DNA from: Nocardioides albidus
Lineage (GTDB): Bacteria; Actinomycetota; Actinomycetes; Propionibacteriales; Nocardioidaceae
Direction of reading: 5' to 3'
DNA: 44,317 nucleotides
NCBI RefSeq assembly: GCF_006335005.1
Contig: NZ_VDMP01000023.1
Coordinates: forward strand, 196,725 to 241,041
Shown here piece after piece: positions 16,711 to 25,100 of the stretch (its first letter is position 1; every line of letters starts with the position of its first letter). The position numbers were made by a program, and so were the translations under genes. A model generated the notes under the pieces. The model was given only the letters and a program-made list of their open reading frames with translations, was not told the origin of the DNA and did not search any database.

Positions 16711-18765
16711 ATGTCCAGCAGGAAGTCCCAGGCGCAGCGGGCCCAGCGCGCGACCCGCGCCGCCCAGTACCGGGCCGCCGCCCAGCGCGCCGCGCAGGAG
16801 GCGGCCGTCGTGCTGGCACGGGAGGCCGTCGGTGCCCCGGCGGGGCCGGCGGGCGGCGGATCCCCGGCGCCGGGTCCTCGACGGCGTCCGAGCGCCGCCG
16901 GAGCCGCCGGAGCCGCCGCCGGGCGGGTCCTCCCCACGCCGGCGGTCGTCGTCCTCGTCCTCCTGGTGGTGAAGCTCGAGGTGTTCCGCCTGGTCGTGTG
17001 GGGCGCTCCGCAACCCGCGATGCTGGTCGCGGACGTGGCCGCCGCCGCGGTGCTCGTGGGGCTCGTCGGACTCGTCGCGCCCTCCCGGTGGGCGGGGGTC
17101 GCGGCGTTCTGGGCGGTCAACCTCGCCGTGACGGCGCTCATCGTGTGCTCGCTCGTGTACGCCGGCTGGTTCCGGACCCTTCCGACCTGGTCCGCGCTGG
17201 GGGCGGCGGACCAGGCCGGCGAGGTGGCGGGCAGCATCACCGAGATCTTCCAGCCGTGGTATCTCGCGCTGGTGGCCGACTTCCTGCTCGCCCCCGTGGT
17301 CCGGATGGTGCTCCGGCGTCGCGGCTTCGCGCGGCGCCCGGCGGATCGGTGGCGGGACCGCTCGCGGCGCTTCGGGGCGGTCCTCGCCGTCGGCGTGGTC
17401 GTGTCGGCGGTGCTCGTGCACGGTCAGGCCGGGGTCCGCAACCAGGACTACGTGGCCGAGTCGCTCGGGCTGCTGTCCTACGAGGCGTGGGCCCTGACGC
17501 GCGGCGTCACGGCGACGTCCCGCCACGTCGACCTCGACACCGTCTACGGCCGGGTCACGGCGTTGAAGGAGCGGCACAACGGCCCGATCCCGGCGCCCGA
17601 CGCCGCGGCGCACTTCGGCGAGGCGAGGGACATGAACCTCGTCGTCGTCCAGCTCGAGGCCCTGCAGAACGTGGTCGTCGGCCTGTCGGTCGACGGCCAG
17701 CAGGTCACCCCGAACCTCGACCGACTGATCGAGGAGAGCTACTACTTCAGCCGCCACTTCCAGCAGATCGGCAAGGGCAACACCGCCGACGCGGAGTTCA
17801 TGAGCAACACGTCGCTCTACCCCGTCGGCGACGTCGCGACCTCCGAGGCGTACGGCGACCGCGCCCTGCCGAGCCTCCCGAAGCTGCTGAAGGCCCGCGG
17901 CTACGCGGCCGAGACGTTCCACGTCAACACCGCGTCGTTCTGGGACCGCGACCAGCTCTACCCCGCCCTCGGCTTCGACCGGTGGCACCAGCGCGAGGAG
18001 TTCGTGAACGACCACTTCAACCAGTGGGGCGGATCCGACGAGTCGCTCTACGCCACGGGACTCGACCGGCTGACCGAGCTCGCCGCGGCCGGGCGGCCGT
18101 TCTACGCCCAGTTCGTCACGGCCTCGGGGCACCACCCGTTCGTCGTACCGGAGGACGAGGTGGGACTCGTGCTGCCCGCCGCCCTCGAGGGGTCCCCGAC
18201 GGGCAGGTACCTCCAGGCGCAGAACTACGCCGACCGGGCTCTCGGAACCTTCATCGACGGCCTCGAGGAGCGTGGCCTCCGGGACGACACGATGCTCGTG
18301 GCCTATGGCGACCACTTCGGTCTCTCCGCCCCCGGGACGGTCGAGGCGATGACCGCCCTCGGCGCCGACTACACCTGGAACGACCGGTTCAACGTGCCCC
18401 TGGTGGTGCACGTGCCGGGGCAGACGCCCGCGGAGATCGACCGCGTCGGCGGGCAGGTCGACATCATGCCGACGATCGCCAACCTGATGGGCATCGGCCT
18501 CGACGACGAGCGGTTCGTCTACTTCGGCAGCGACCTGCTCAACACCGATGCGCACACCTTCGGCGAGCGGGGCTACCAGCCGGAGGGGACCTTCCTCAAC
18601 GACGACGTCTGGTTCGTCCCCGGGCGTGGCTTCGAGGACGGCGCGGCCGTGGACCTCGACGACATGAGCCCGGTCGACGCCGGGCCCTACCGCGCCGACT
18701 ACGACTACGTCATCGACCTGATGGACCTCTCCGACGCCTATCTGGCGTCGCTCCCGGAGCGGTGA
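16711..18765 (+). CDS. LtaS-like phosphoglycerol transferase (sulfatase fold)
   Basis: 684 residues. A basic, Ala-rich cytoplasmic N-terminus (1-72) is followed by five membrane segments (about 74-97, 103-123, 127-151, 183-201, 221-239), the LtaS topology, then an extracytoplasmic sulfatase-fold domain. The nucleophile Thr358 sits in GKGNTADAEFMSNTSLYP, matching the active Thr of lipoteichoic acid synthase; metal ligands are Glu316 (VQLEAL), the GHHPF histidines (474-475) and YGDH (533-536). The family moves glycerol phosphate from phosphatidylglycerol to a growing polymer or glycan. ATG 16711 is preferred to GTG 16672, which lies inside a regulatory repeat. Confidence 0.88.
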   Translation: MSSRKSQAQRAQRATRAAQYRAAAQRAAQEAAVVLAREAVGAPAGPAGGGSPAPGPRRRPSAAGAAGAAAGRVLPTPAVVVLVLLVVKLEVFRLVVWGAPQPAMLVADVAAAAVLVGLVGLVAPSRWAGVAAFWAVNLAVTALIVCSLVYAGWFRTLPTWSALGAADQAGEVAGSITEIFQPWYLALVADFLLAPVVRMVLRRRGFARRPADRWRDRSRRFGAVLAVGVVVSAVLVHGQAGVRNQDYVAESLGLLSYEAWALTRGVTATSRHVDLDTVYGRVTALKERHNGPIPAPDAAAHFGEARDMNLVVVQLEALQNVVVGLSVDGQQVTPNLDRLIEESYYFSRHFQQIGKGNTADAEFMSNTSLYPVGDVATSEAYGDRALPSLPKLLKARGYAAETFHVNTASFWDRDQLYPALGFDRWHQREEFVNDHFNQWGGSDESLYATGLDRLTELAAAGRPFYAQFVTASGHHPFVVPEDEVGLVLPAALEGSPTGRYLQAQNYADRALGTFIDGLEERGLRDDTMLVAYGDHFGLSAPGTVEAMTALGADYTWNDRFNVPLVVHVPGQTPAEIDRVGGQVDIMPTIANLMGIGLDDERFVYFGSDLLNTDAHTFGERGYQPEGTFLNDDVWFVPGRGFEDGAAVDLDDMSPVDAGPYRADYDYVIDLMDLSDAYLASLPER

Positions 18766-18770
18766 GCCGT

Positions 18771-18814
18771 GATGTCACGGCGGGGGCACCGCTCACGTGA
18801 CCGCGCCGTGACGG
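18771..18814 (+). promoter_or_regulatory. SARP-like direct repeats, site C (exosortase operon)
   Basis: GATGTCAC (18771-18778, inside the palindrome CCGTGA-TG-TCACGG, 18767-18780) followed by GTGACCG (18797) and GTGACGG (18808), 11 bp apart. Lies 100 bases upstream of the exosortase-family ATG, in the gap after the LtaS-like gene. Confidence 0.55.
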
Positions 18815-18916
18815 CCCGCCGGCGCGTGCTCAGCACCATGGAGCAACCGGCGGGCGACGGCTCCCAGCCCCCGGCGATCGACTCCGCTCCCGGGCGCCAC
18901 CACGCGAGGAGGCGAC

Positions 18917-19471
18917 ATGGCTGAGGTGGCTCCGGCCGCTCCCCGGGGCACGGGTGTCGGTCAGCTGGCGGCCCGCGGCGCCGCCGCGGTCCCGTTCGCC
19001 GCGGTGGCCGCCTCGGCGACCGTCGGGACGACTGCCTACCGGGTCCGGGAGGCGCAGGCCTCCCACTGGCTTCTCGCGCGGCTCACCGACGACGCGCTGC
19101 CGTTCTTCGCGAACGCGCCGACGCTCTACGTCCGGCTGCCCGACGACGGTCCGCTCGGCCTGGTGATCACCGCGGCCTGCACGTCGTCGTACGTCACGGC
19201 CGGTGCCGCGGCCGTCACGGCCCTGCTCCTGCTGTTCAGCCGGCTGTCCGTCGGTCGTCTCCTCGCGGCGGGGACCGTCGTGATCGTGGGATTCGCCCTG
19301 ATCAACGTGCTGCGCGTCGTCGGCATCGCGCTCGCGACGATCAGGTGGGACGTCGACCCCGGCTACGACGCGGCCCACGAGTGGGGCGGCACGTACGTCA
19401 CGATGATCGCCGCCAGCGTGGCGGCCGTCGCCTATCTACGGATCGCCGGGTTCCGCCGGGAGCGCGGATGA
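18917..19471 (+). CDS. Exosortase/archaeosortase-family transpeptidase-like membrane enzyme
   Basis: 184 residues, mostly membrane-embedded (hydrophobic stretches about 22-40, 78-108, 116-142, 158-175). The three residues that define the family are in order: Cys88 in ITAACTSSYV, Arg133 in INVLRVVGIA and His154 in AAHEWGGTYV. Exosortases cleave C-terminal tripartite sorting signals and transfer the protein to a carrier, usually alongside exopolysaccharide genes. AGGAGG (18907-18912) lies 4 bases before ATG 18917. It overlaps the next gene by four bases. It is shorter than classical EpsH-type exosortases, like other compact actinobacterial/archaeal members. Subfamily not assignable by eye. Confidence 0.8.
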   Translation: MAEVAPAAPRGTGVGQLAARGAAAVPFAAVAASATVGTTAYRVREAQASHWLLARLTDDALPFFANAPTLYVRLPDDGPLGLVITAACTSSYVTAGAAAVTALLLLFSRLSVGRLLAAGTVVIVGFALINVLRVVGIALATIRWDVDPGYDAAHEWGGTYVTMIAASVAAVAYLRIAGFRRERG

Positions 19472-19623
19472 ACAGCTACGGCGTCAGCACCGTCGGGGGA
19501 CTGACCGCGCTGCCGGCGACCGGGTTCAGCCACGCCGGCTGGATCATCTTCGCGGCATGCTGCCTCCTCACCGGCATCCTGCTGCTGCGGTACGCGATGG
19601 TGGAACGGGAACCCGACGCCTGA
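19468..19623 (+). CDS. 51-residue membrane peptide with LPATG motif
   Basis: A tiny protein: 14 polar residues (MNSYGVSTVGGLTA), LPATGF (15-20), one membrane span (about 24-41) and a short tail RYAMVEREPDA. This is the layout of a complete LPXTG-type cell-wall sorting signal with no exported domain in front of it and no separate signal peptide. It overlaps the exosortase stop (ATGA) and shares its last base with the glycosyltransferase start (TGATG), so translation of all three is coupled. No sortase gene is present in the window. Function unknown; it may be a partner, lipid-carrier-linked acceptor or substrate of the exosortase. Confidence 0.75.
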   Translation: MNSYGVSTVGGLTALPATGFSHAGWIIFAACCLLTGILLLRYAMVEREPDA

Positions 19624-21239
19624 TGGGTGGTCTCGTCAACGCCCTGGCCCTGCTCATCATCTCGGCGGGCGTCGCCTACTTCCTCCTGACCGTCGGGCAG
19701 GGGATCAAGCAGCTGAAGCGGGACGGGGCGTCGCTGACCTTCATGACCGAGGTCGGCTTCGGGCGTCCGTTCGAGCCGCTCGACCCGACCCGTGCCGTGC
19801 GGCCGGGGAGCTGGCACCTCTACTTCCTCGTCCCCTGCCTGAACGAGGAGAAGGTGATCGGGCAGACGGTCGCGGCGCTGCGCGCCCCGGCCGGCTGGAG
19901 CAGCACGGTCGTCGTCGTCGACGACGCCTCGGACGACCGCACCGCCGACGTCGCGGTGCTCGCCGGGCATCGTCAGGTCCACGTCCTGCGACGCACCCTG
20001 CCCGACGCGCGCTCGGGCAAGGGCGCCGCCCTCAACGCGGGCTACGCCCACGTCGACGCCGACGTACGGCGGCGCGGCCTGGATCCCGAGCGGGTGCTGG
20101 TCGTGGTCATGGACGCCGACGGTCGGCTCTCCGACGGGGCCCTGCACGAGGTGCTCCCGCTCTTCGACGACCCGACGGTCGGCGGTGTCCAGCTGGGCGT
20201 GCGGATCCGCAACCGGGACAGCAACCTGCTCGCGCGCTTCCAGGACCACCAGTTCTGGGCGCTGGCGGCGCTCGCGCAGTACGGGCGGGTGGCGACGGGC
20301 ACGGTCAGTCTCGGCGGGAACGGCCAGTTCTCGCGGCTCACGGCCCTGCGCGAGCTGGGGGAGGAGCCGTGGAAGCCGGCCGCCCTGACCGAGGACCTGG
20401 ACCTCGCGATCAGCCTCGCCGTCCGAGGGTGGCGGCTGACGACCGCCACCACGGCCGCCGTCGACCAGCAGGGCCTCGAGGAGGTGCGACCGCTGCTCAA
20501 GCAGCGCACCCGCTGGTTCCAGGGCCAGATGATGGCCGGTCGCCGCATCCCCGAGGTGCTGCGGTCCAACCGGCTCAGTCACGCGGGGGCGATCGAGATG
20601 ACGATCTACCTGCTGCTGCCGTGGGTCTTCGACCTGCCCTGGTCGATCCTCTACCACCTGGTCGTCTTCGACCTGGTCTTCAACTGGGACCACCGGTCCG
20701 TCCTCACCGGCGACGGCTGGCTGCTCGTCGGGCAGGCGGCCCTCTTCTACGTGCTGGGCTACTGGCCGGCCCTCGTGGCCGCCTGGCTGTCCCACCGGCG
20801 CAACCCGGGCTACGGCCGCCGGTTGAACCTGGTGCTCGGCCACTCGTTCGTCGTCACCAACTACCTGTCCTTCGTCGGGACGTGGCGGGCGCTGTACCGC
20901 ATGGTGCGCGGCCAGGGCGGATGGGTGAAGACGGCGCGAGCGACGGAGGTCTCGCCCGCTGGTGCTCCGACGACGGTCGTGGCCGGCAGCATCGCCCATC
21001 TGGCGCCGCGACGCCGGGCGGTCCCCGCCGTGGTCGGCTACGTCGGGCTGCTCAAGCTCGCCGGCAGCGGTCCGCACGACGGCACCCTGCCGGCGCCCTT
21101 CTGGCCGGCCCGCGCGCTCGCCACCACCCACGTCCAGCTCCGACGTCGGGACACGTGCCTGCCCGGCCTGGCGGGTGCTCGCGCACCCCCGCCGCGAAGA
21201 GGACGTCGTGACGGGGCGCGTCCGACGACGCCGGTGTGA
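19623..21239 (+). CDS. Membrane glycosyltransferase family 2 (processive type)
   Basis: 538 residues. N-terminal membrane helix (about 5-24), then a GT2 catalytic domain: FLVPCLNEEKVIG, Asp100-Asp101 in VVVDDASDD, the metal-binding DAD (164-166), TEDLDL with the catalytic base (256-261) and QRTRW (294-298), the QxxRW polymer-binding motif of processive synthases. At least three further membrane segments follow at about 318-430. It would polymerise a sugar from a nucleotide donor and extrude the chain. The last 100 or so residues are Pro/Arg/Ala-rich with no family match seen; the frame may run past an ancestral stop. Translation is coupled to the LPATG peptide. Confidence 0.88.
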   Translation: MGGLVNALALLIISAGVAYFLLTVGQGIKQLKRDGASLTFMTEVGFGRPFEPLDPTRAVRPGSWHLYFLVPCLNEEKVIGQTVAALRAPAGWSSTVVVVDDASDDRTADVAVLAGHRQVHVLRRTLPDARSGKGAALNAGYAHVDADVRRRGLDPERVLVVVMDADGRLSDGALHEVLPLFDDPTVGGVQLGVRIRNRDSNLLARFQDHQFWALAALAQYGRVATGTVSLGGNGQFSRLTALRELGEEPWKPAALTEDLDLAISLAVRGWRLTTATTAAVDQQGLEEVRPLLKQRTRWFQGQMMAGRRIPEVLRSNRLSHAGAIEMTIYLLLPWVFDLPWSILYHLVVFDLVFNWDHRSVLTGDGWLLVGQAALFYVLGYWPALVAAWLSHRRNPGYGRRLNLVLGHSFVVTNYLSFVGTWRALYRMVRGQGGWVKTARATEVSPAGAPTTVVAGSIAHLAPRRRAVPAVVGYVGLLKLAGSGPHDGTLPAPFWPARALATTHVQLRRRDTCLPGLAGARAPPPRRGRRDGARPTTPV

Positions 21240-21282
21240 CCTTGCGCGCCCCATCAACTCCTTCCTGGCCGTACGCCTGCGC

Positions 21283-21304
21283 CCGGTGCCTCTCGGGGCA
21301 CCGG
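21283..21304 (+). terminator. Hairpin after the glycosyltransferase gene
   Basis: Stem CCGGTGCC (21283-21290) / GGCACCGG (21297-21304) with a six-base loop, 44 bases after the stop. Well placed to separate the exosortase operon from the regulator gene. Confidence 0.55.
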
Positions 21305-21337
21305 CGCGGGCGCGGGCCGTCCTCGGCCCCCCGAGCC

Positions 21338-21370
21338 GATGTCACAGCAGCGGTGAGCGCGACGTGACCG
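21338..21370 (+). promoter_or_regulatory. SARP-like direct repeats, site D (regulator gene itself)
   Basis: GATGTCAC (21338-21345) followed by GTGAGCG (21353) and GTGACCG (21364), 11 bp apart, matching sites A and C in order and sequence. Located 18 bases before the TAGGCT -10 box of the regulator gene, so the regulator may control itself. Confidence 0.6.
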
Positions 21371-21388
21371 CGACCCCGCGACCCGGCC

Positions 21389-21394
21389 TAGGCT
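21389..21394 (+). promoter_or_regulatory. -10 box of leaderless promoter for SARP-like regulator
   Basis: TAGGCT ends 7 bases before the GTG at 21402, with no ribosome-binding site between. Confidence 0.55.
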
Positions 21395-21401
21395 CGCTGG
21401 C

Positions 21402-22124
21402 GTGCTGTTCGACGTCCTGGGCCCGCTGCAGGTGACCGCCCCGGCGGGGCCCGTGCACCTGCCGGCGGGGAAGGCACCTGCCGTCCTCGCCTGGCTGGCC
21501 GCCAACGTGGGGGAGCCGGTCAGTCTCGCGAGTGTGGCCGACGCCGTGTGGGGCGACGGCGACGACCTGCCGAAGGCGGCCGGAGCGGTCCGACAGCTGC
21601 AACGGCTCCTCGGCGACGTCCTGGAGGTCCACGAGCGGGTCCGCCTGGCCGTCGACAGCGAGGCGGTCGACCTCCACCGCTTCGAACGCCTGGTCGCCGA
21701 GGGACGCCACCTGCTCGACCACGACCTCGGCCGGGCCGAGCACTGTCTGGCCGCCGCCCTGCAGCTGTGGCGTGGCGCCCCGTTCCCCGAGCTGGACCGC
21801 GCGGTCCCGGTCATCGGCCTGGTCGATCGCCTGCACGAGCTGCACCTGGTGGCGGTGGAGGAGCTCACCGGCATCGCGTTGCGCGGCACGGTCGGCTACC
21901 CGCTCGTGGCGCAGCTGCGGGCCGAGGTCATCCTCAACCCGGACCGTCCCCGCCTGCGGCGCCAGCTGAGCATCGCCCTGTACCGCACCGGCCGCCAGGT
22001 CGAGGCGCTGCAGACGCTGGAAGAGGCGCGCCAGGAGCTGCCGGACCCGTCGTACGGCGTCCTCCAGGCGGCCCTGCTGCAGCACGCCGCGGAGCTCGAC
22101 GACGGCGAGTACGGCGAGTGCTGA
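21402..22124 (+). CDS. SARP-like transcriptional regulator (winged helix plus BTAD)
   Basis: 240 residues, the size of a minimal SARP. Residues 1 to about 90 look like an OmpR-type winged-helix DNA-binding domain (MLFDVLGPLQV...VSLASVADAVWGDGDDLPKAAGAVRQLQRLL); residues about 95-230 are a bacterial transcriptional activation domain (DLHRFERLVAEG, AALQLWRGAPFPEL, LRRQLSIALYRTGRQVEALQTLEEAR). SARPs bind direct repeats with 11-bp period near the -35 region and activate transcription; exactly such repeats precede this gene and three starts upstream. GTG at 21402. Convergent with the large regulator that ends 32 bases downstream. Confidence 0.85.
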   Translation: MLFDVLGPLQVTAPAGPVHLPAGKAPAVLAWLAANVGEPVSLASVADAVWGDGDDLPKAAGAVRQLQRLLGDVLEVHERVRLAVDSEAVDLHRFERLVAEGRHLLDHDLGRAEHCLAAALQLWRGAPFPELDRAVPVIGLVDRLHELHLVAVEELTGIALRGTVGYPLVAQLRAEVILNPDRPRLRRQLSIALYRTGRQVEALQTLEEARQELPDPSYGVLQAALLQHAAELDDGEYGEC

Positions 22125-22155
22125 GCCCCTCCGCACCGACTCGACGCCGCGCGCG

Positions 22156-25100
22156 TCAGATGCCGGCGTAGGCGTGCGGCGGCGGCCACGACCGGCCGGC
22201 CACCGCGACCATCCCGAGCGTCGTGGCGAGCGCCGTGCACTGCGCGTGCGTCTGCTCCGCCTCGGCACGCTTGCCCCGGTGCCACAGCACGGAGGCGAGG
22301 GCTCGCAGGGAGTGCACGACGTAGACCGGCGCGCCGACCTCGTGGTGCTCCTCGAGCGCGCCGCGGAGCTGCTCCTCGGCGTCGTCGAGATCCTCGAAGA
22401 ACGCCGACACCTTGCCGATCTGGTGGCGGACAGAGCCCCAGTACTGGGCGAGGGAGAGGACGACGTGCTCGCCGACGTGGGGTCGGAAGAGCTCCCGCGC
22501 GAGCTCGAGTCCGGCCTCGTGCTCGATGGTCGAGCAGGCCTGGAGATATCCCGCGACGGTCGCGTGGAGCTCCTGGCCCGGCACCACGCCCGCCCGGAAC
22601 TCGTCGTAGAGCCGATCGCACCTCGCCCAGGCGCCGTCGCGGTCACCCGACATGGCCAGCTGCAGCGCGGCGTTGAACCGGATCGTGGGCCGCATCGAGG
22701 CCATCGAGGGACGCAGCTCCGCGGCGAGCCGCACCAGCCGTTCGAAGTCGCCGCGCTGGACCGCGACGAACTGACGCTGGCCCATCAGCTGGCCGGCCCG
22801 CGTCGTGTGGTCGAGCGGGCTGGCGGCGAGGCTGACGTCCGCCTCGGTGGCGGCGATGAGGCGATCGGCGCGGTCGAACTCACCGCGTGCCATCACCGCC
22901 ATCGTGCGCCACAGTCGAGACTCCCAGTGCGCCTGGTCCGATCCGCGGAGCGTCCAGGTGTCCCGGGCGTCGTGGAGCGAGCGGCGTCCGGCTGCCACCT
23001 CGCTCGCCCACGCGCGCAGGGCGGTCCCGAGCGGGTCGGCGTCGGGGAGGGCGGCCAGCTCGGCGGTGAGGGCGACGGCCTCGGCGACCGGCTCGTAGAT
23101 CCAGGTGCGCTCGAGGACGCGGGCGTGGACGGCCGGGAACCGGGCCGCGAACCGCTCCCGCAGGCTGTGGGCGCGTGCCGGCTGGTAGAGGTGGAGCAGG
23201 GCGAGCGCGTCGATCCCCAGGTCGTGCATGGTGTCCGGCGGGTCCTCGAGGGACAGGGCCAAGGCGATGTCGTCGGCGACCGCCTCGAGCGCCGTCGCGC
23301 TGACCCGCTCGTCGAAGTAGGTCTGCAGGATGCCCGTGGAGCCCTCGAGGGCGGTGACCGGGTCGCCGGCCGCCCGGCCGTGCTGGCGCAGGGCGTCGTA
23401 GAGCGCGCGTCCCCGGTCCAGGTCCCCGGCGGTCACCGCCGCCCGGCCCGCCGACATGAGCAGCGGGCGGGTCTCGTCGGAGGCGTCGAAGTCCGGGTCC
23501 ATCGCGATCAGGTCGAGTGCCTGGTCGTAGTAGTTGAGCGCCTCCGTGAACCCCAGTTGCCGGTACGCCGCGTCCCCGGCCCCGCGCAGCGCCGAGACCG
23601 CGTCGGCCGTGCCGCAGATCGGCCACCCCCGTCGGCTGTGGTGGGCGAGGAGGTCCGTCTCGACGGCGTCGGGCCTGCGGCGGAGGGCCTGGGCGACCAG
23701 CGCGTGCGCGACCGTGCGGCGGCGACTCGGCGTGCGTGCGTAGAGCCGGTCCCGGGCCAGGGCATGGCTGAACGAGGCCCGATGGGAGTCGGCGCGCGGG
23801 TCCGTCGGGGCGAGGAGCCCGATCGCGGTCGCCGTCGCCACCGCCTCGGCGACCGCCATGGCGTCCAGCCCCAGGGGCCGATGGGCGAGGGCGCTCGTCA
23901 GCACCCGGAGGTCGAAGTCCTTCCCGATCGTCGCGGCGACCTCCATCGCCTCGAGCGCCTCGACCGGGAGGGCGTCGATGTGCTCGTCGAGGGCGTCGTC
24001 CAGCGTCCGGCTGGGGGCGACCGTGCCGTCCGGGAGCACGCTCAGGTGGCGCAGGTAGAGCGGGTTGCCGCCGGTCAGCTCGCGCAGCTCGCGGGCCTGG
24101 TCGGCGCCGACCCCGAGCAGCTCGGCCACCTCGTGGTCGTCGAGTCCGTCGAGGTGGTGGGTGACCTGGGCGCGTCGGGTCAGCTCCGCGACCGCCCGGG
24201 CGACGTCGTCGCTCACCGAGGCCGGCTCGCGCAGGGTCAGCAGGACGGCCAGCGGGGCGAGGGCCCGGCGCACGACGAGCACCCGCAACATCTCCAGCAG
24301 CTCGAGGGTGGCCCAGTGGGCGTCCTCGACGACGAGCAGGAGGCCGCCCGCCTCGACGGCCGCCGTCTCGAGCAGCCCGGCGACCGCCGCGGTCAGCGCC
24401 GCCTCGTCCCCGCTGTCGCGCGCGGCCAGCACGGCTGCCGGCGACGCGCCGGCGGACTCGCCGAAGCGGGTGAGCAGATGCTCGACGACGGCGTACGGGC
24501 GGGTGAGGCGCCGGTCGCACGCGACGCTGACGACCTGGACCGCGTCGTCGCCGGTGCCGAGTCCCTCGGCGAGCCGGTCCACGACCGCGGACTTGCCGAT
24601 GCCGGCCTCTCCGCTGATCACCGCCAGGGTGGTCTGCGGACCTCGCAGCGCGGCGGTCACCGCCGATGACAGGACGGTCAGGACCTCGGCGCGACCGAGG
24701 AGGTCCGCGACGGCAGGTGCCGGGCGTCGTACGACGGTGCTGCTGGCGATGAGGTCGCGCACGGCGCTGAGCTCGGCGCCGGGGTCGACGCCGTGCTCGG
24801 CCAGGACGCGTCGGGCGGTGTCGAAGGCGGCGCTGGCCCGGCGGCGATCGCCGACGGCCAGCAGGCACTCGGCCAGCAGCGCCCACGCGTGCTCACGTTG
24901 CGGCTCGGCCTCCACGACCGACTCCAGCAGGCGGATCGCGTCGTCGTTGCGGCCGAGCCCGGCCAGCGCCTCGGCCTTGTCCTCGACGCAGCCCAGGCGC
25001 AGCTCGCCGAGGCTGGCGAGGACGGCGCGGGCCTGTTGTCCGTCGGTCCAGTCCGCCAGCGGGTCGCCGTGCCACAGCTCGAGGGCGGCGTCGTACCGAT

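Noticed and set aside
15139..18555. Open frame of 1138 codons on the minus strand
   Set aside because: Lies antisense to the anchored protein, epimerase and LtaS-like genes, which have clear motifs; composition is the low-complexity Arg/Gly/Asp/His pattern of GC-rich antisense shadows.
18838..18924. 28-codon ORF beginning MEQPAG before the exosortase gene
   Set aside because: No ribosome-binding site or family pattern, and it overlaps the well-supported exosortase start; could only be a leader peptide if transcription began exactly at 18838.
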